From positions 868,001-932,000 of the forward strand of contig NZ_OY780933.1 of NCBI RefSeq assembly GCF_963676065.1: a stretch of 64,000 nucleotides of DNA. The letters are read 5' to 3'. The DNA is from Maridesulfovibrio sp. (GTDB taxonomy: Bacteria > Desulfobacterota > Desulfovibrionia > Desulfovibrionales > Desulfovibrionaceae). Made by a program: the position numbers and the translations under genes. The notes below the pieces were generated by a model that saw only the letters and a program-made list of their open reading frames with translations, did no database searches and was not told where the DNA came from. Of the stretch, positions 57,215-64,000 are shown in pieces; within the stretch, counting starts at the first letter, position 1; each line of letters starts with the position of its first letter.

Positions 57215-59626
57215 TTATTTTTTACATTCAGCAAGGCTGGCCAGTTTTGAAAGTTCCGCCAGCCTGTCATCCGCTTTGCGGTATAGGGTTCCCTCGGGAA
57301 ATTTGCCGGTCTTACTGCGTTCTCCTGCCTCCACTCCTGTTAGGATATAGATGGCTTCTTCGATAGTTTTAACCGGGTAAATATGGAATTCACCGTTTTC
57401 CACCGCTCGAACTACTTCGCTTCTGAGCATAAGGTTTACCACATTATCCGCCGGAATGAGAACACCCTGTTTCCCATTAAAACCACGGCGGCGGCAGACC
57501 TCGAAAAAACCCTCGATTTTGCGGCTGACCGCGCCGACGGCCATAATCGTTCCGGACTGACTGACCGCGCCGGTAAATGCATAATCAAACTTGATGGGTA
57601 CGCCGGAAATCCCGGAGAGCAAAGCAGCCAGTTCCGCTCCTGAGGCGGAATCGCCTTCTATGCCGGCGTAGCTCTGTTCAAAACAGAGGCTGCCGGTCAG
57701 CACGATAGGTTTATCCTGCGCGAAAAGCCCTACAAGATAATTTTTGATGATCATCATCCCCTTGGTGTGAATGGGGCCGCCCATGCGCGCTTCGCGTTCC
57801 AGATCGAGAATCCCGCCGTGCCCTACACCGATGGTGCAGGAAATCTGATGTGGCAGGCCGAATTCGTAATTACCGAACAGAGTGACTGAAAGGCCGTTGG
57901 CTCGCCCTATTCCTTCCCCGGAAGTTTCAACCTTGATGACTTCACGGTCATATTCGTTCATGTATTCATCTTCATAAAGGTTGGAGCGGAAATCCTTCAT
58001 GGAAATGGCCTCTTCAAGGGCGGGCAGATCAACCATTTCCTTTCCGTCAAGCTTAGCCAGAGCGGAGGCTTCGACCATGATTTCCTTCAAAAGCGGGATG
58101 CGAAGGGACAGTTTTTTTTGATCTTCAGCCAATCGGCTGGAGAAATCCACAATTCTTGCCAGGCATTCACGATTAAAGTGTGCCAGCTCGGAATCATGAA
58201 TAATTTTTCCCATAACGCGGACGAAACGCTCAACATTTTCCGGATTGCGCTCCGCGCTAAGCTGCATGTGGGCTTTGAGTTTGAAATATTTTCCGAATCT
58301 TTCATCATTATAGAGAAGAAGTTCGTAAGTGTCCTCGGAGCCGATAAGTATGACAGTCAGGTCAAGCGGGATAGGTTCCGGTTCTATGGTTTTAGTACGG
58401 ACCTGATCACCGTCACCGGGGTCTTCAATTTTTGACTGGCCGGTTCGAAGGGCTCGCAGCAGGCCTTCCCACGAGGAAGGAGTTGTCAGGATATCATCGG
58501 CGTAGACAATGAGATAACCGTGGTTTGCCTTATGGATTGCTCCGGCCCGGATAAGAGTGAAATCAGTGTACAGAGCGCCCAGTTCAGATTCTCTTTCAAT
58601 GGAACCCAGCAGGTTGAAAAGAGTCGGGTGATCAGCCATGACCACCGGGGCTCCTTTTGTCTTGCTGTTATCAACAAGCAGGTTAACCTCAAATCGGGAG
58701 AAAAGATCCTCCACCGGGGAGGATTCAGGAAGCTGCAGTCCGGCAATGGTCGGTGCGGCTTGTGTATCTTTAGCCATGAACAGGTCGATGTTATCGAGAA
58801 GCTCTTCTTCAAGTTCTTTAAGATAGCCGTCTATCCGATTGTATTTGCCGAAATCTTCATGCAATGGAGCGAGCTGCTCTTTAAGCAGTTCCTTGGCAGA
58901 ATCCTGATGCAGTTTACGTTCATCCTTGCGGAAACCTTCTTCAGTTTTGCTGATGCGGCGCAGGATGGTGGTTACCTCTGCCAGCAGGTCGTCAGCGGCG
59001 CTGCGCAGGTTTTTGCGCACTTCGGGGTCAAGTCTTTCAAATTCGTCATCATTCAAAATCCGCCCTTCCACTAACGGAATCAGGGTCAGGCCGCCGTGGT
59101 CGTCGATTTCAAGGCTGAAGCCGCGTTCCTTGGCCAGATCTTCCATATTTGCGAAGAGATCATCTCGTTCATCCTGAAAAGTGCGTGAAATCTGCTCAAG
59201 GGCTTTTATATGAGGTTCCCTTTCAAACCATGCCGGCAGCAGCTCTTTAATCTGGGAGACTTTTTCAGACATGGCGTTTTTGAATTTTTTGCCCTGTCCA
59301 GCTGGCAGGCTGACCGAGATGGGATGATCCTGATGGGAAAAATTGTGCAGGTAAAGCTGGTCCGGCGGAGTTTCCTGCTTAGCGGCGCGCAGTTCAAAAT
59401 ATTCGCGGGCAAAATAGCTTCGTCCGAGATTCGGTTCACCGGACAAGTAGAGATTATGGCAGGTTCCCTTAATGGCAAGAGCCATACGGAAAGCCTGAAG
59501 CGCCCGCGGCTGAAACTGGTCGTAATCGTATTTTGATTCCGGAATTTCGGAACTGGTGCTGTATTCTATTTCTGAGGGCTCCTGTCTGGAGCAGAGCTTA
59601 TCCAAGGATAATTCATTTATGGTCAT
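57215..59626 (-). CDS. Lon-like protease with degenerate ATPase motif
   Basis: 803 residues. An AAA-like N-terminal half has GEPNLGRSY in place of Walker A: Arg69 replaces the Lys expected there. The C-terminal Lon protease domain retains the Ser-Lys dyad: Ser660 in EGDSASGAEL and Lys703 in VSRKIEGFF, 43 residues apart as in E. coli Lon. Resembles the LonB/YcbZ-type subfamily, many of which have non-canonical ATP sites. Start ATG at 59626 with CAGGAAG upstream. Confidence 0.88.
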   Translation of the reverse strand: MTINELSLDKLCSRQEPSEIEYSTSSEIPESKYDYDQFQPRALQAFRMALAIKGTCHNLYLSGEPNLGRSYFAREYFELRAAKQETPPDQLYLHNFSHQDHPISVSLPAGQGKKFKNAMSEKVSQIKELLPAWFEREPHIKALEQISRTFQDERDDLFANMEDLAKERGFSLEIDDHGGLTLIPLVEGRILNDDEFERLDPEVRKNLRSAADDLLAEVTTILRRISKTEEGFRKDERKLHQDSAKELLKEQLAPLHEDFGKYNRIDGYLKELEEELLDNIDLFMAKDTQAAPTIAGLQLPESSPVEDLFSRFEVNLLVDNSKTKGAPVVMADHPTLFNLLGSIERESELGALYTDFTLIRAGAIHKANHGYLIVYADDILTTPSSWEGLLRALRTGQSKIEDPGDGDQVRTKTIEPEPIPLDLTVILIGSEDTYELLLYNDERFGKYFKLKAHMQLSAERNPENVERFVRVMGKIIHDSELAHFNRECLARIVDFSSRLAEDQKKLSLRIPLLKEIMVEASALAKLDGKEMVDLPALEEAISMKDFRSNLYEDEYMNEYDREVIKVETSGEGIGRANGLSVTLFGNYEFGLPHQISCTIGVGHGGILDLEREARMGGPIHTKGMMIIKNYLVGLFAQDKPIVLTGSLCFEQSYAGIEGDSASGAELAALLSGISGVPIKFDYAFTGAVSQSGTIMAVGAVSRKIEGFFEVCRRRGFNGKQGVLIPADNVVNLMLRSEVVRAVENGEFHIYPVKTIEEAIYILTGVEAGERSKTGKFPEGTLYRKADDRLAELSKLASLAECKK

Positions 59627-59741
59627 ATTTTAGTAATCTTCCTGTATTAAATCGGTGTCCGGTTTGATGTATAAGACTTACGTGTATATGGAAAAAAAGT
59701 CACTGGGCTGAAGAGTGCTTCTTTTAAAAATGCAATACTGA

Positions 59742-59759
59742 TTGTGAAATTTTTTACAA
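59742..59759. promoter_or_regulatory. Predicted Rex operator
   Basis: TTGTGAAATTTTTTACAA, compared with the Rex consensus TTGTGAAATATTTCACAA known from Desulfovibrio and Gram-positives: 16 of 18 match. It sits 312 bases upstream of atpZ, and rex itself follows the operon at 62171. NADH/NAD+-controlled repression of the ATP synthase operon is inferred. Confidence 0.75.
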
Positions 59760-60007
59760 TTAAATACATTGTGTCATTACAGTAGATTATGAGATTTATT
59801 TTAATAAAAAAAGGTTGAATATGCGTTCAAAATGGATTTTGCAGTTGCGTGTAAGCGTATTCGGGGATATGAATTTCATGTGTTTTTTAATGCGAGGTGG
59901 GTTCCGATGCAGATCTTTGGAATATTTTTCAGTTAAATGGAGCTTATGGATAAAGAATCCGTTGACTCTTATTTGATGATTATGCTAGACGGAACTCACT
60001 TGTGAAG

Positions 60008-60034
60008 GTTTGCGCAAAGTCCGCTTTGCGCACC
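60008..60034 (+). other. Hairpin in atp leader
   Basis: GGTTTGCGCAAAG pairs with CTTTGCGCACC around TCCG, 38 bases upstream of the atpZ start. No T-run, so it is not a standard terminator; may affect mRNA stability or translation. Confidence 0.5.
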
Positions 60035-60071
60035 AATTCCATCCCGGATAAAATAAAGGACCGGAAACAAC

Positions 60072-60341
60072 ATGTTCTTTTTAAGAGGGAATAAAGAGGC
60101 CTTCGATCTGTTTGGCAATGCCGCAACGATCGGAACTCATCTGGTTGTCTCCACCTTTGTCGGGTTGGGTATCGGGTGGTATCTCGATAAATGGTTGGGA
60201 ACGAAGCCTTGGCTTCTAATTGTTTTCTTGTGTTTCGGAATCGCTGCCGGCTTCAAGAACGTATTCGACGAAGTTCAGCGCATTCAGAAAAAGGATCAGG
60301 GGAAAGGTCCGGAAACCAATGAAAATGAATCAGAAGATTGA
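60072..60341 (+). CDS. atpZ: AtpZ/AtpI-like F0F1 ATP synthase accessory protein
   Basis: 89 residues, two hydrophobic helices (TIGTHLVVSTFVGLGIGWYLD and LLIVFLCFGIAAGFKNVF) and a charged tail (KKDQGKGPETNENESED). Matches the AtpZ-type assembly/Mg2+ proteins that precede atpI. First gene of the F0 operon; its end overlaps the next gene by 23 bases. Confidence 0.85.
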   Translation: MFFLRGNKEAFDLFGNAATIGTHLVVSTFVGLGIGWYLDKWLGTKPWLLIVFLCFGIAAGFKNVFDEVQRIQKKDQGKGPETNENESED

Positions 60342-60741
60342 ATCATTCCTCCACAGGCGGGGCTTCACTCATCCGGACGTACGCAGTCTGGTACGAAATC
60401 AATTGTATCTGGCTGCCGGAACATGTTTGATCGCTGCCGTAGTATCCATCGGGTTTGCCCCCTGGGCACTGGGTCTGGCAGCAGGAGCTGTTCTAGTAAC
60501 GTTCAACTTCTGGTCGCTGGCCAAGTTCGGTCAGCATCTGGCTTACATGCGCAAGGGCGCGGTTGTGTCCTTGTTGATTCGCTTCTACGGTCGGCTCATT
60601 TTATCCGGGCTGGCTCTCTACGGTCTGATAGTCTGGGGGCAGTGTTCAATTTACGCTCTTCTGGCCGGTCTTAGTACGGTAGTTGTGAATGCGATATTTT
60701 GGGGCGTAGCCGGGTTTCGGCAAAAAGTGAAGGAGGCATAA
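60319..60741 (+). CDS. atpI: ATP synthase subunit I (AtpI)
   Basis: 140 residues starting at ATG 60319, within atpZ, with four hydrophobic stretches (QLYLAAGTCLIAAVVSIGFAPWALGLA, LGLAAGAVLVTFNFWSLA, ILSGLALYGLIVW, LLAGLSTVVVNAIFWG). Typical AtpI assembles the c-ring. The weak site GGAAA means translation is probably coupled to atpZ. The six-base gap to atpB keeps the order normal. Confidence 0.82.
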   Translation: MKMNQKIESFLHRRGFTHPDVRSLVRNQLYLAAGTCLIAAVVSIGFAPWALGLAAGAVLVTFNFWSLAKFGQHLAYMRKGAVVSLLIRFYGRLILSGLALYGLIVWGQCSIYALLAGLSTVVVNAIFWGVAGFRQKVKEA

Positions 60742-60746
60742 GGATC

Positions 60747-61433
60747 ATGGCTGGAGGTTTACCACATCCATTATTGATCATGACAGAGCTTAATCATGCT
60801 CTGGGAACTCACATCCCCAACCACGTGTGGTACACATGGTTCGGAATGAGTGTTCTTTTCGTATTGGGTTTCATTGTATCCAGAAGACTCAGTCTGGTTC
60901 CCGGCGGGGTGCAGAACCTTGCCGAGATCATTATCGGGGGATTAGAGGATTTTGTCGTTTCAAACGTCGGTGAGGGCGGACGTCAGGTCTTTCCTTTCAT
61001 GTGTACTCTTTTTGTATACATCCTCGTTCTGAACCTTATGGGTCTTGTTCCCGGATTTGACGCTCCTACTGCGAACGTCAACACCAACGCAGCAATGGCT
61101 GTATGTACTTTTCTTTACTACAACTATATCGGTATCAAACTTCACGGTGCCGGTTACATCAAGCATTTCATGGGTCCGATTCCGGCTCTGTCTCCCTTGA
61201 TGTTTATCATCGAAGTGGTTTCCCACATCTCACGTCCGCTTTCGCTTACTCTGCGTCTGTTCGGTAACATCCGTGGTGAGGAAATCGTTCTCGTACTTCT
61301 GTTCTTGCTTGCTCCTGTTGTTTCCACCCTGCCCATGTACTTCCTGTTCATGTTGGCTAAGGTTATCCAGGCTTTCATTTTCTTCATGTTGACCATGATT
61401 TATCTGAAAGGTTCTCTGGAAGAAGCTCACTAG
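60747..61433 (+). CDS. atpB: ATP synthase F0 subunit a
   Basis: 228 residues from ATG 60747; AAGGAGGCATAAGGATC lies before it. Essential Arg in SLTLRLFGNIRGEE on the helix facing the c-ring; conserved HVWYTWFGM and VSHISRPLS. Channel for the coupling ion. The b, alpha, beta, gamma and delta genes are not present here, a split arrangement common in Desulfovibrio. Confidence 0.96.
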   Translation: MAGGLPHPLLIMTELNHALGTHIPNHVWYTWFGMSVLFVLGFIVSRRLSLVPGGVQNLAEIIIGGLEDFVVSNVGEGGRQVFPFMCTLFVYILVLNLMGLVPGFDAPTANVNTNAAMAVCTFLYYNYIGIKLHGAGYIKHFMGPIPALSPLMFIIEVVSHISRPLSLTLRLFGNIRGEEIVLVLLFLLAPVVSTLPMYFLFMLAKVIQAFIFFMLTMIYLKGSLEEAH

Positions 61434-61478
61434 GATTCAAGCTCTTAATTTTGGGGAAATGGTCTAACGACCTGTTAA

Positions 61479-61829
<351 letters not shown>

Positions 61830-61851
61830 TTCTAAGGATTTGGAAATATTT

Positions 61852-61880
61852 AAAGGAGGTCTTCGGACCTCCTTTTTTTT
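61852..61880 (+). terminator. Terminator after atpE
   Basis: AAAGGAGGTC pairs with GACCTCCTTT around TTCG, then seven Ts. Confidence 0.92.
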
Positions 61881-62170
61881 CCGAAAATTATTGTTAATTT
61901 TTTCACATGTTTTGACGCCGGTATCGGGTTTTACAGGTGTCCGGGCTTTAATACCCTGCTTAAATTAATGTTATAGGTCCAACAGGGTAGCCGAAACTAA
62001 GGGTTTTAGTGTATATTCATTGAATAGAAAGGTTGCGTTTGAACTTACTCTCCGGTACGGGGATTGGTCGAACTTGAGAGTGAAGGTCGTGGGCCCCGGA
62101 ACTCAGAAGCGTAAACTACCACCGAAACTTTTCGGGCAAGTCCATTTGTCCTGGAAAATAGGAAAATAAA
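61881..62170 (+). ncRNA. Structured region upstream of rex, possible small RNA or leader
   Basis: 290 bases without a frame. From about 61977 to 62155, GGTCCAACAGG...GCCGAAA can pair with TTTCGGG...GTCC...CCTGG, closing an inner arm with ACTCTC/GAGAGT (62048-62085). The size (~175 bases) and long closing stem are compatible with a 6S-like RNA, but I find no sequence match and no terminator before rex. Could equally be a long rex leader. Confidence 0.3.
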
Positions 62171-62800
62171 GTGAAAACCCAGAATATCCCCAAAGCAACC
62201 ATTAAAAGGCTTGCTGTTTACATACAGGTTTTAACAGGTCTCAAAAGAGACGGCGTGGAGGTTATTTCCTCTGAAAAGCTGGCCCGGGCCTGTTCTGTCA
62301 ATCCGTCTCAGATTCGTAAGGATCTGGCATATTTCGGTGAATTCGGCGTACGTGGGGTAGGCTACTACGTGCATGAACTCATCTCATCTATCAAGCAGTC
62401 TCTCGGTGTCGACCGGGTCTGGGGTTGCGCCCTTGTCGGCGTTGGTAACCTCGGACGCGCTTTGTTGCGCCACAAGGAATTCGCTCTGCGCGGATTTTCC
62501 ATCCGCGCTGCTTTTGACTGCGATCCGTATAAGATAGGTGAAGTTGTTTCAGGACTTGAAGTTGTTTGCACCCGTCAATTCAAGGCAAGGGTGGAGGAAC
62601 TGGGACTTGAGATAGGAATTATCACCACTCCGCCTGAAAGGGCGCAGCGTGCAGCCAATTATCTGGTGGATGGCGGGATTAAGGGTATCGTCAATTTTGC
62701 GCAGGCAAGAATTGATGTGCCTAAGAATGTTCCGGTTGAATATGTCGACTTCACACACCACTTTTATTCCGTGGCCTTTAATATCAGTTCTATGGATTAG
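62171..62800 (+). CDS. rex: Redox-sensing transcriptional repressor Rex
   Basis: 209 residues, GTG start with AGGAAAA upstream. Winged-helix region with SVNPSQIRKDLAYFGEFGVRG for DNA recognition, followed by the Rossmann NAD(H) motif VGVGNLGRAL and a C-terminal domain-swap helix (DFTHHFYSVAFNIS). Rex binds ROP operators when NADH/NAD+ is low and releases on NADH. In Desulfovibrio it controls energy genes; the predicted operator upstream of atpZ suggests the neighbouring operon is a target. Confidence 0.96.
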   Translation: MKTQNIPKATIKRLAVYIQVLTGLKRDGVEVISSEKLARACSVNPSQIRKDLAYFGEFGVRGVGYYVHELISSIKQSLGVDRVWGCALVGVGNLGRALLRHKEFALRGFSIRAAFDCDPYKIGEVVSGLEVVCTRQFKARVEELGLEIGIITTPPERAQRAANYLVDGGIKGIVNFAQARIDVPKNVPVEYVDFTHHFYSVAFNISSMD

Positions 62801-62820
62801 ATTAAGATACGGTTTACGGA

Positions 62821-62863
62821 AAGATGAATCCCCTGTGGCAGATTGTCACAGGGGATTCATCTT
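62821..62863. terminator. Terminator between rex and the sigma-54 activator
   Basis: AAGATGAATCCCCTGTG pairs with CACAGGGGATTCATCTT; followed by TTTTTG. Serves both converging genes. Confidence 0.9.
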
Positions 62864-62868
62864 TTTGT

Positions 62869-63999
62869 CTAATGGAGTGTATACTTTTTTTTGATATTAT
62901 GTTTCTTGAGTAAAGCGTAAATTCTGGAAACCGATAAGCCTGATTTTTTTGAAGCTTCGGTCATGTTGGCCTTGCTGACAAGCATCAGTTGTTCAAGGTA
63001 GATTTTTTCAGCATTTTTTACAGCTTCATCCCGATACTCTTTGAAGGGCGGAATTTTGGTTGAATCCGGTACACGTATTTCCGGGAATGGTAGTTCTGTT
63101 TTTGATGCCTGAAGTCTACGCGGACGTCCGTTTTTGATCTCGCTTAAACTCTTTTGTCTCGGTGGAACTGAAGCCTGTGCGGCTGAGACCCGTAGTCTAA
63201 GCGGAAGATGGATGGGGAGAAATTCTCCGGCTTCCGGGTTTGATGTAAAAACCTGCTCCAGAACATTGAAAAGCTCGCGAATATTTCCCGGCCATGAATA
63301 TGAATTTAGAGCATCAAGAAATTCGTTGGATATGGCAATGGGCGGAGCATTAAAGTCCGCAGCCAGTTTGTTCAGACAGTAGCGGGAAAGTCTGCGAATA
63401 TCTTCTCCCCGCTGGCGCAAGGGCGGAAGATCGATAGTGAATGCCTGCAGTCTGTATAGTAGATCCTGCCGAAAACGTCCGTTTTGCACCAGCGCTTCAA
63501 GGTCCCGGTTCGTGGCAGCCACCAGCCGGAAGTCACTTTGTCGTTCCTCGTGTCCGCCGACAGGACGGTAGGTCCGCTCCTGCAGGACTCTAAGAAAGGA
63601 TTTTTGCAGGGAAACCGGGAGTTCGCCTACTTCATCAAGAAAAAGCGTTCCTCCGTCAGCTTTGGCAATCAAACCCTCGTGGCTTTTATCCGCGCTGGTG
63701 AAAGCACCCCGTTCATGGCCGAAAAGTATGGATTCGACCAAATTTTCCGGGATAGACGCGCAGTCAACAATGACAAAAGGTTCATTGCGCCTTGAACTGT
63801 TATCGTGAACAGCTCGGGCAAAAAGTTCTTTACCGGTACCTGTTTCTCCTAGCAGAAGCACGCCGACATGGCTTTCAGCCGCTTTCGCGGCCTGACTCAG
63901 GCAGCGTACGATTGAATCAGAGCGGCCGACAATGTTATGATGGCCCAACTTGGGACTGGAAGACTGTTTTTCACTGCGGTACTGAAACACTCGTTTCAT
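62869..63999 (-). CDS. Sigma-54 interaction-domain protein, N-terminus beyond window
   Basis: At least 376 residues; the frame is open to the right edge, so the 63999 ATG is probably internal and a regulatory domain may be missing. AAA+ domain: IVGRSDSI, Walker A GETGTGKE, Walker B GGTLFLDEVGE, FRQDLLYRL and NIREL. The sigma-54 contact loop reads GAFTSA instead of GAFTGA. C-terminal Fis-type HTH (TEASKKSGLSVSRIYALLKK). Likely activates sigma-54 promoters. Confidence 0.85.
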   Translation of the reverse strand: MKRVFQYRSEKQSSSPKLGHHNIVGRSDSIVRCLSQAAKAAESHVGVLLLGETGTGKELFARAVHDNSSRRNEPFVIVDCASIPENLVESILFGHERGAFTSADKSHEGLIAKADGGTLFLDEVGELPVSLQKSFLRVLQERTYRPVGGHEERQSDFRLVAATNRDLEALVQNGRFRQDLLYRLQAFTIDLPPLRQRGEDIRRLSRYCLNKLAADFNAPPIAISNEFLDALNSYSWPGNIRELFNVLEQVFTSNPEAGEFLPIHLPLRLRVSAAQASVPPRQKSLSEIKNGRPRRLQASKTELPFPEIRVPDSTKIPPFKEYRDEAVKNAEKIYLEQLMLVSKANMTEASKKSGLSVSRIYALLKKHNIKKKYTLH

Positions 64000-64000
64000 G

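Larger units (their letters stand above)
59627..60071 (+). promoter_or_regulatory. Upstream region of the ATP synthase F0 operon
   Basis: 445 AT-rich bases between the divergent Lon-like gene and atpZ. Holds a Rex operator (59742-59759) and a GC leader hairpin (60008-60034). ATTATGCTAGACGG (about 59978) also occurs upstream of sstT (27446), significance unknown. Confidence 0.5.

Overview
The window looks like the origin-proximal chromosome of a marine sulfate-reducing bacterium of the Desulfovibrionaceae, probably the Desulfovibrio/Maridesulfovibrio salexigens group. This rests on several points: the gyrA-gyrB-dnaN-dnaA cluster, the COG1900/DUF39 homocysteine-synthesis protein, a tungsten-type aldehyde:ferredoxin oxidoreductase, many 4Fe-4S proteins, a Rex repressor beside the F0 ATP synthase genes, and moderate GC with AT-rich intergenic DNA. 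I see no insertion sequence, integrase, CRISPR array or rRNA. Most of the window is core genome, and the unusual material lies in small arrangements rather than one large island.

Region by region. 1-5419: leftward gyrA (5' end only), gyrB, dnaN, dnaA and an AT-rich gap upstream of dnaA that may hold oriC. 5420-12157: DUF39 homocysteine synthesis, an EamA exporter, a geranylgeranyl-reductase-type flavoprotein, a HAD phosphatase, a DUF362 ferredoxin and a UDP-xylose-synthase-like SDR enzyme. 12256-16168: ilvD, ftsX-ftsE and a small lipoprotein. 16502-22207: aspartate aminotransferase, glucose-6-phosphate isomerase and an NtrC-type two-component pair. 22257-33839: a MORN lipoprotein, a helicase fused to a DEDD exonuclease (MrfA-MrfB-like), SstT, a CDF exporter, a dienelactone hydrolase-like protein, a nitroreductase, an NSS amino-acid transporter with its 31-residue MetS subunit, a lone receiver protein and fabD. 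33909-36615: an unknown 89-residue protein, then a four-cluster ferredoxin with aldehyde ferredoxin oxidoreductase. 36669-39342: two identical tRNA-Phe genes in inverted orientation enclose a LysR regulator, MTA/SAH nucleosidase and LuxS, that is, AI-2 synthesis and SAH recycling. 39481-46102: a HIBADH-family dehydrogenase, a LysE exporter divergent from a MocR regulator with a multi-cysteine Fe-S protein, then a GAF protein and GAPDH. 46398-59626: an orphan helical protein with a vaguely phage-like look, an alpha/beta-hydrolase lipoprotein, a fused thioredoxin reductase, a radical SAM protein, a HIT protein, an IHF/HU protein, RlpA, a K+ channel with a separate cyclic-nucleotide-binding protein, a LysM lipoprotein and a Lon-like protease. 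59627-64000: a Rex operator, the atpZ-atpI-atpB-atpE operon, rex, and the 3' part of a sigma-54 activator.

A family of short intergenic repeat modules is scattered between operons. It includes a GATGCGCTATCGCG motif, GCCGGAGGC, a CAGAGAAACTTTTT hairpin and a CCCTTTGG/ATTCC motif. In two places the GGAGG core of one module appears to serve as the ribosome-binding site of a TTG-started gene. The best candidates for a second look are the tRNA-Phe-bracketed luxS cassette, the helicase-exonuclease fusion, the repeat modules that supply ribosome-binding sites, the Rex operator on the ATP synthase operon, and the split channel/CNBD pair.
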